The notes under the pieces are model-generated. The model saw only the letters and a program-made list of their open reading frames with translations. It searched no databases and had not been told where the DNA came from. The translations under genes were made by a program, and so were the position numbers. Shown in pieces: positions 4,823 through 5,229 of a DNA stretch of 5,229 nt. Position 1 is the first letter of the stretch, and every line of letters starts with the position of its first letter. The stretch is from Vulcanimicrobiota bacterium. GTDB taxonomy: Bacteria > Eremiobacterota > Eremiobacteria > Baltobacterales > Baltobacteraceae. Location: positions 1-5,229 of the forward strand of contig JASHZC010000306.1 in assembly GCA_030042755.1 (NCBI GenBank). The letters run 5' to 3'.

Positions 4823-5066
4823 GTCGAGCGCCGATTTCGAAGCCGAGCTGCGTCAGTCCGTTGCGGATCACATCGCTTTTATCCGCAACGCTGCAAACGT
4901 TGCCAAAGGGCGCATCGGCGAGAGCGTCGACAGCTATGGCGCGCAGACCACGCCGGTCGAACGTCCGCACGAAACGCCGCCGCCGCGGCCGGCCGTTAAC
5001 TTCTTTGCACCCGAGCCCGAGTCAACGGACGGCGAGCCGGCTGCGCCGTGGGAAGACTCGCGATAA
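4821..5066 (+). CDS. 81-aa protein of unknown function upstream of gyrA
   Basis: An ORF from ATG 4821 to TAA 5064-5066. Residues 1-36 look helical and amphipathic (DFEAELRQSVADHIAFIRNA). Residues 44-81 are Pro/Glu-rich, acidic and probably disordered (ETPPPRPAV, FAPEPES, ending APWEDSR). Codon use is GC-rich at third positions, in keeping with a real gene. There is no signal peptide, membrane span or recognised motif. The start codon shares two bases with the tsaE start on the opposite strand (CATG at 4820-4823), and no good Shine-Dalgarno precedes it. A terminator-like hairpin follows about 30 nt after the stop, which suggests a separate transcript from gyrA or attenuated read-through. It may be a small cytoplasmic regulator, or fail to be expressed. 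I do not recognise it. Confidence 0.65.
   Translation: MSSADFEAELRQSVADHIAFIRNAANVAKGRIGESVDSYGAQTTPVERPHETPPPRPAVNFFAPEPESTDGEPAAPWEDSR
4859..4890. repeat. perfect 10-bp inverted repeat within the 81-aa ORF
   Basis: CGTTGCGGAT (4859-4868) and ATCCGCAACG (4881-4890) are perfectly complementary around a 12-nt loop. The right half overlaps the -10 and the left half the predicted 5' end of a candidate - strand tsaE promoter. It could be an operator or an mRNA hairpin in either transcript. Confidence 0.55.
4878..4906 (-). promoter_or_regulatory. candidate sigma-70-type promoter for the tsaE operon
   Basis: On the - strand TTGGCA (4906-4901, 5 of 6 to TTGACA) is separated by 17 nt from GATAAA (4883-4878, 4 of 6 to TATAAT). 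This would start transcription near 4871 and leave about 49 nt of leader before the tsaE ATG. It was found by eye and is not tested. Confidence 0.35.
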
Positions 5067-5097
5067 GTCGCGAACTATCTTTAAAGAGAAATCGCGC

Positions 5098-5127
5098 GGC
5101 TGGGCAATTTCCAGCCTCTTTTGTTTT
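5098..5127 (+). terminator. terminator-like hairpin between the 81-aa ORF and gyrA
   Basis: GGCTGG (5098-5103) and CCAGCC (5111-5116) form a 6-bp GC-rich stem with a 7-nt loop, followed directly by TCTTTTGTTTT. It can end the 81-aa ORF transcript. Because it lies only 23 nt before the gyrA ATG, it could also attenuate gyrA. An overlapping alternative stem (5088-5095/5104-5111) would prevent it from forming. Confidence 0.55.
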
Positions 5128-5132
5128 GTAAT
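5127..5132 (+). promoter_or_regulatory. candidate -10 element for leaderless gyrA
   Basis: TGTAAT (5 of 6 to TATAAT) ends 7 nt before the gyrA ATG, the spacing expected when transcription starts at or next to the start codon. No convincing -35 or Shine-Dalgarno is visible. Confidence 0.3.
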
Positions 5133-5139
5133 CGAGTAA

Positions 5140-5229
5140 ATGCACAACGACATCATTCACCACGTTAACGTCGAAGACGAAATGCGGGAGAGTTACCTCT
5201 CGTATGCCATGTCGGTCATCGCTTCGCGA
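5140..5229 (+). CDS. gyrA: DNA gyrase subunit A, N-terminal fragment (partial)
   Basis: Thirty codons from ATG 5140 to the window edge. After a short lead (MHNDIIHHVNV) comes EDEMRESYLSYAMSVIASR, the characteristic opening of the GyrA/ParC breakage-reunion domain, in which SYLSYAMSVI is nearly invariant. GyrA cuts and rejoins DNA in the A2B2 gyrase that introduces negative supercoils. GyrA and ParC share this motif, so ParC is possible; the short N-terminus and singleton position do not decide it, but gyrA is more likely. The upstream sequence holds a terminator-like hairpin and a possible leaderless -10, and only a weak GAG in place of a Shine-Dalgarno. The catalytic Tyr and the rest of the protein lie beyond the window. 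Confidence 0.9.
   Translation, partial: MHNDIIHHVNVEDEMRESYLSYAMSVIASR

Overview
The window is high-GC bacterial chromosome made of ordinary core genes next to lineage-specific secreted proteins. It holds no tRNA, rRNA, CRISPR array or insertion sequence that I can see. The set of two secreted unknown proteins, a TPM-domain protein, a t6A/ribosome-maturation operon and gyrA fits a poorly characterised, largely uncultured lineage. Candidatus Eremiobacterota/Vulcanimicrobiota is my impression only, from the look of the secreted proteins; nothing in the sequence proves it.

Layout. At 1-857 on the + strand are the 3' end of an unknown gene and, overlapping it by 4 bp, a gene for a small exported Pro/His- and Trp/Gly-rich protein. 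At 858-1043 is a convergent intergenic region carrying a nested inverted-repeat element (864-1040) with a bidirectional terminator hairpin inside it. From 1044 to 4822 on the - strand is a compact operon, in transcription order: tsaE, tsaB, rimI, yqeK, rsfS, a 48-aa single-pass membrane protein, and a TPM-domain exported/membrane protein with a long glycine-rich tail. Three junctions are 4-bp overlaps (tsaE/tsaB GTGA, tsaB/rimI ATGA, rsfS/48-aa ATGA), which suggests translational coupling. From 4821 on the + strand come an 81-aa unknown ORF and, after a terminator-like hairpin, the first 30 codons of gyrA running off the right edge.

How the genes work together. TsaE and TsaB belong to the tRNA t6A37 machinery. 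RimI acetylates ribosomal protein S18, or may act on other N-termini. YqeK is a predicted Ap4A hydrolase of the HD family. RsfS is the ribosomal silencing factor that binds uL14. The operon is therefore a translation-maintenance and stress module followed by two membrane proteins of unknown job. The usual partners tsaD and nadD are not in the window.

Most worth a second look: the 177-bp nested inverted-repeat element between the convergent genes, whose outer stem pairs better as minus-strand RNA; the CATG at 4820-4823 that contains start codons on both strands; the perfect 10-bp inverted repeat beside a candidate tsaE promoter; the terminator/alternative-stem arrangement and possible leaderless start in front of gyrA; and apparent non-canonical starts for yqeK and rsfS. 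I found no clear previously undescribed multi-gene system.
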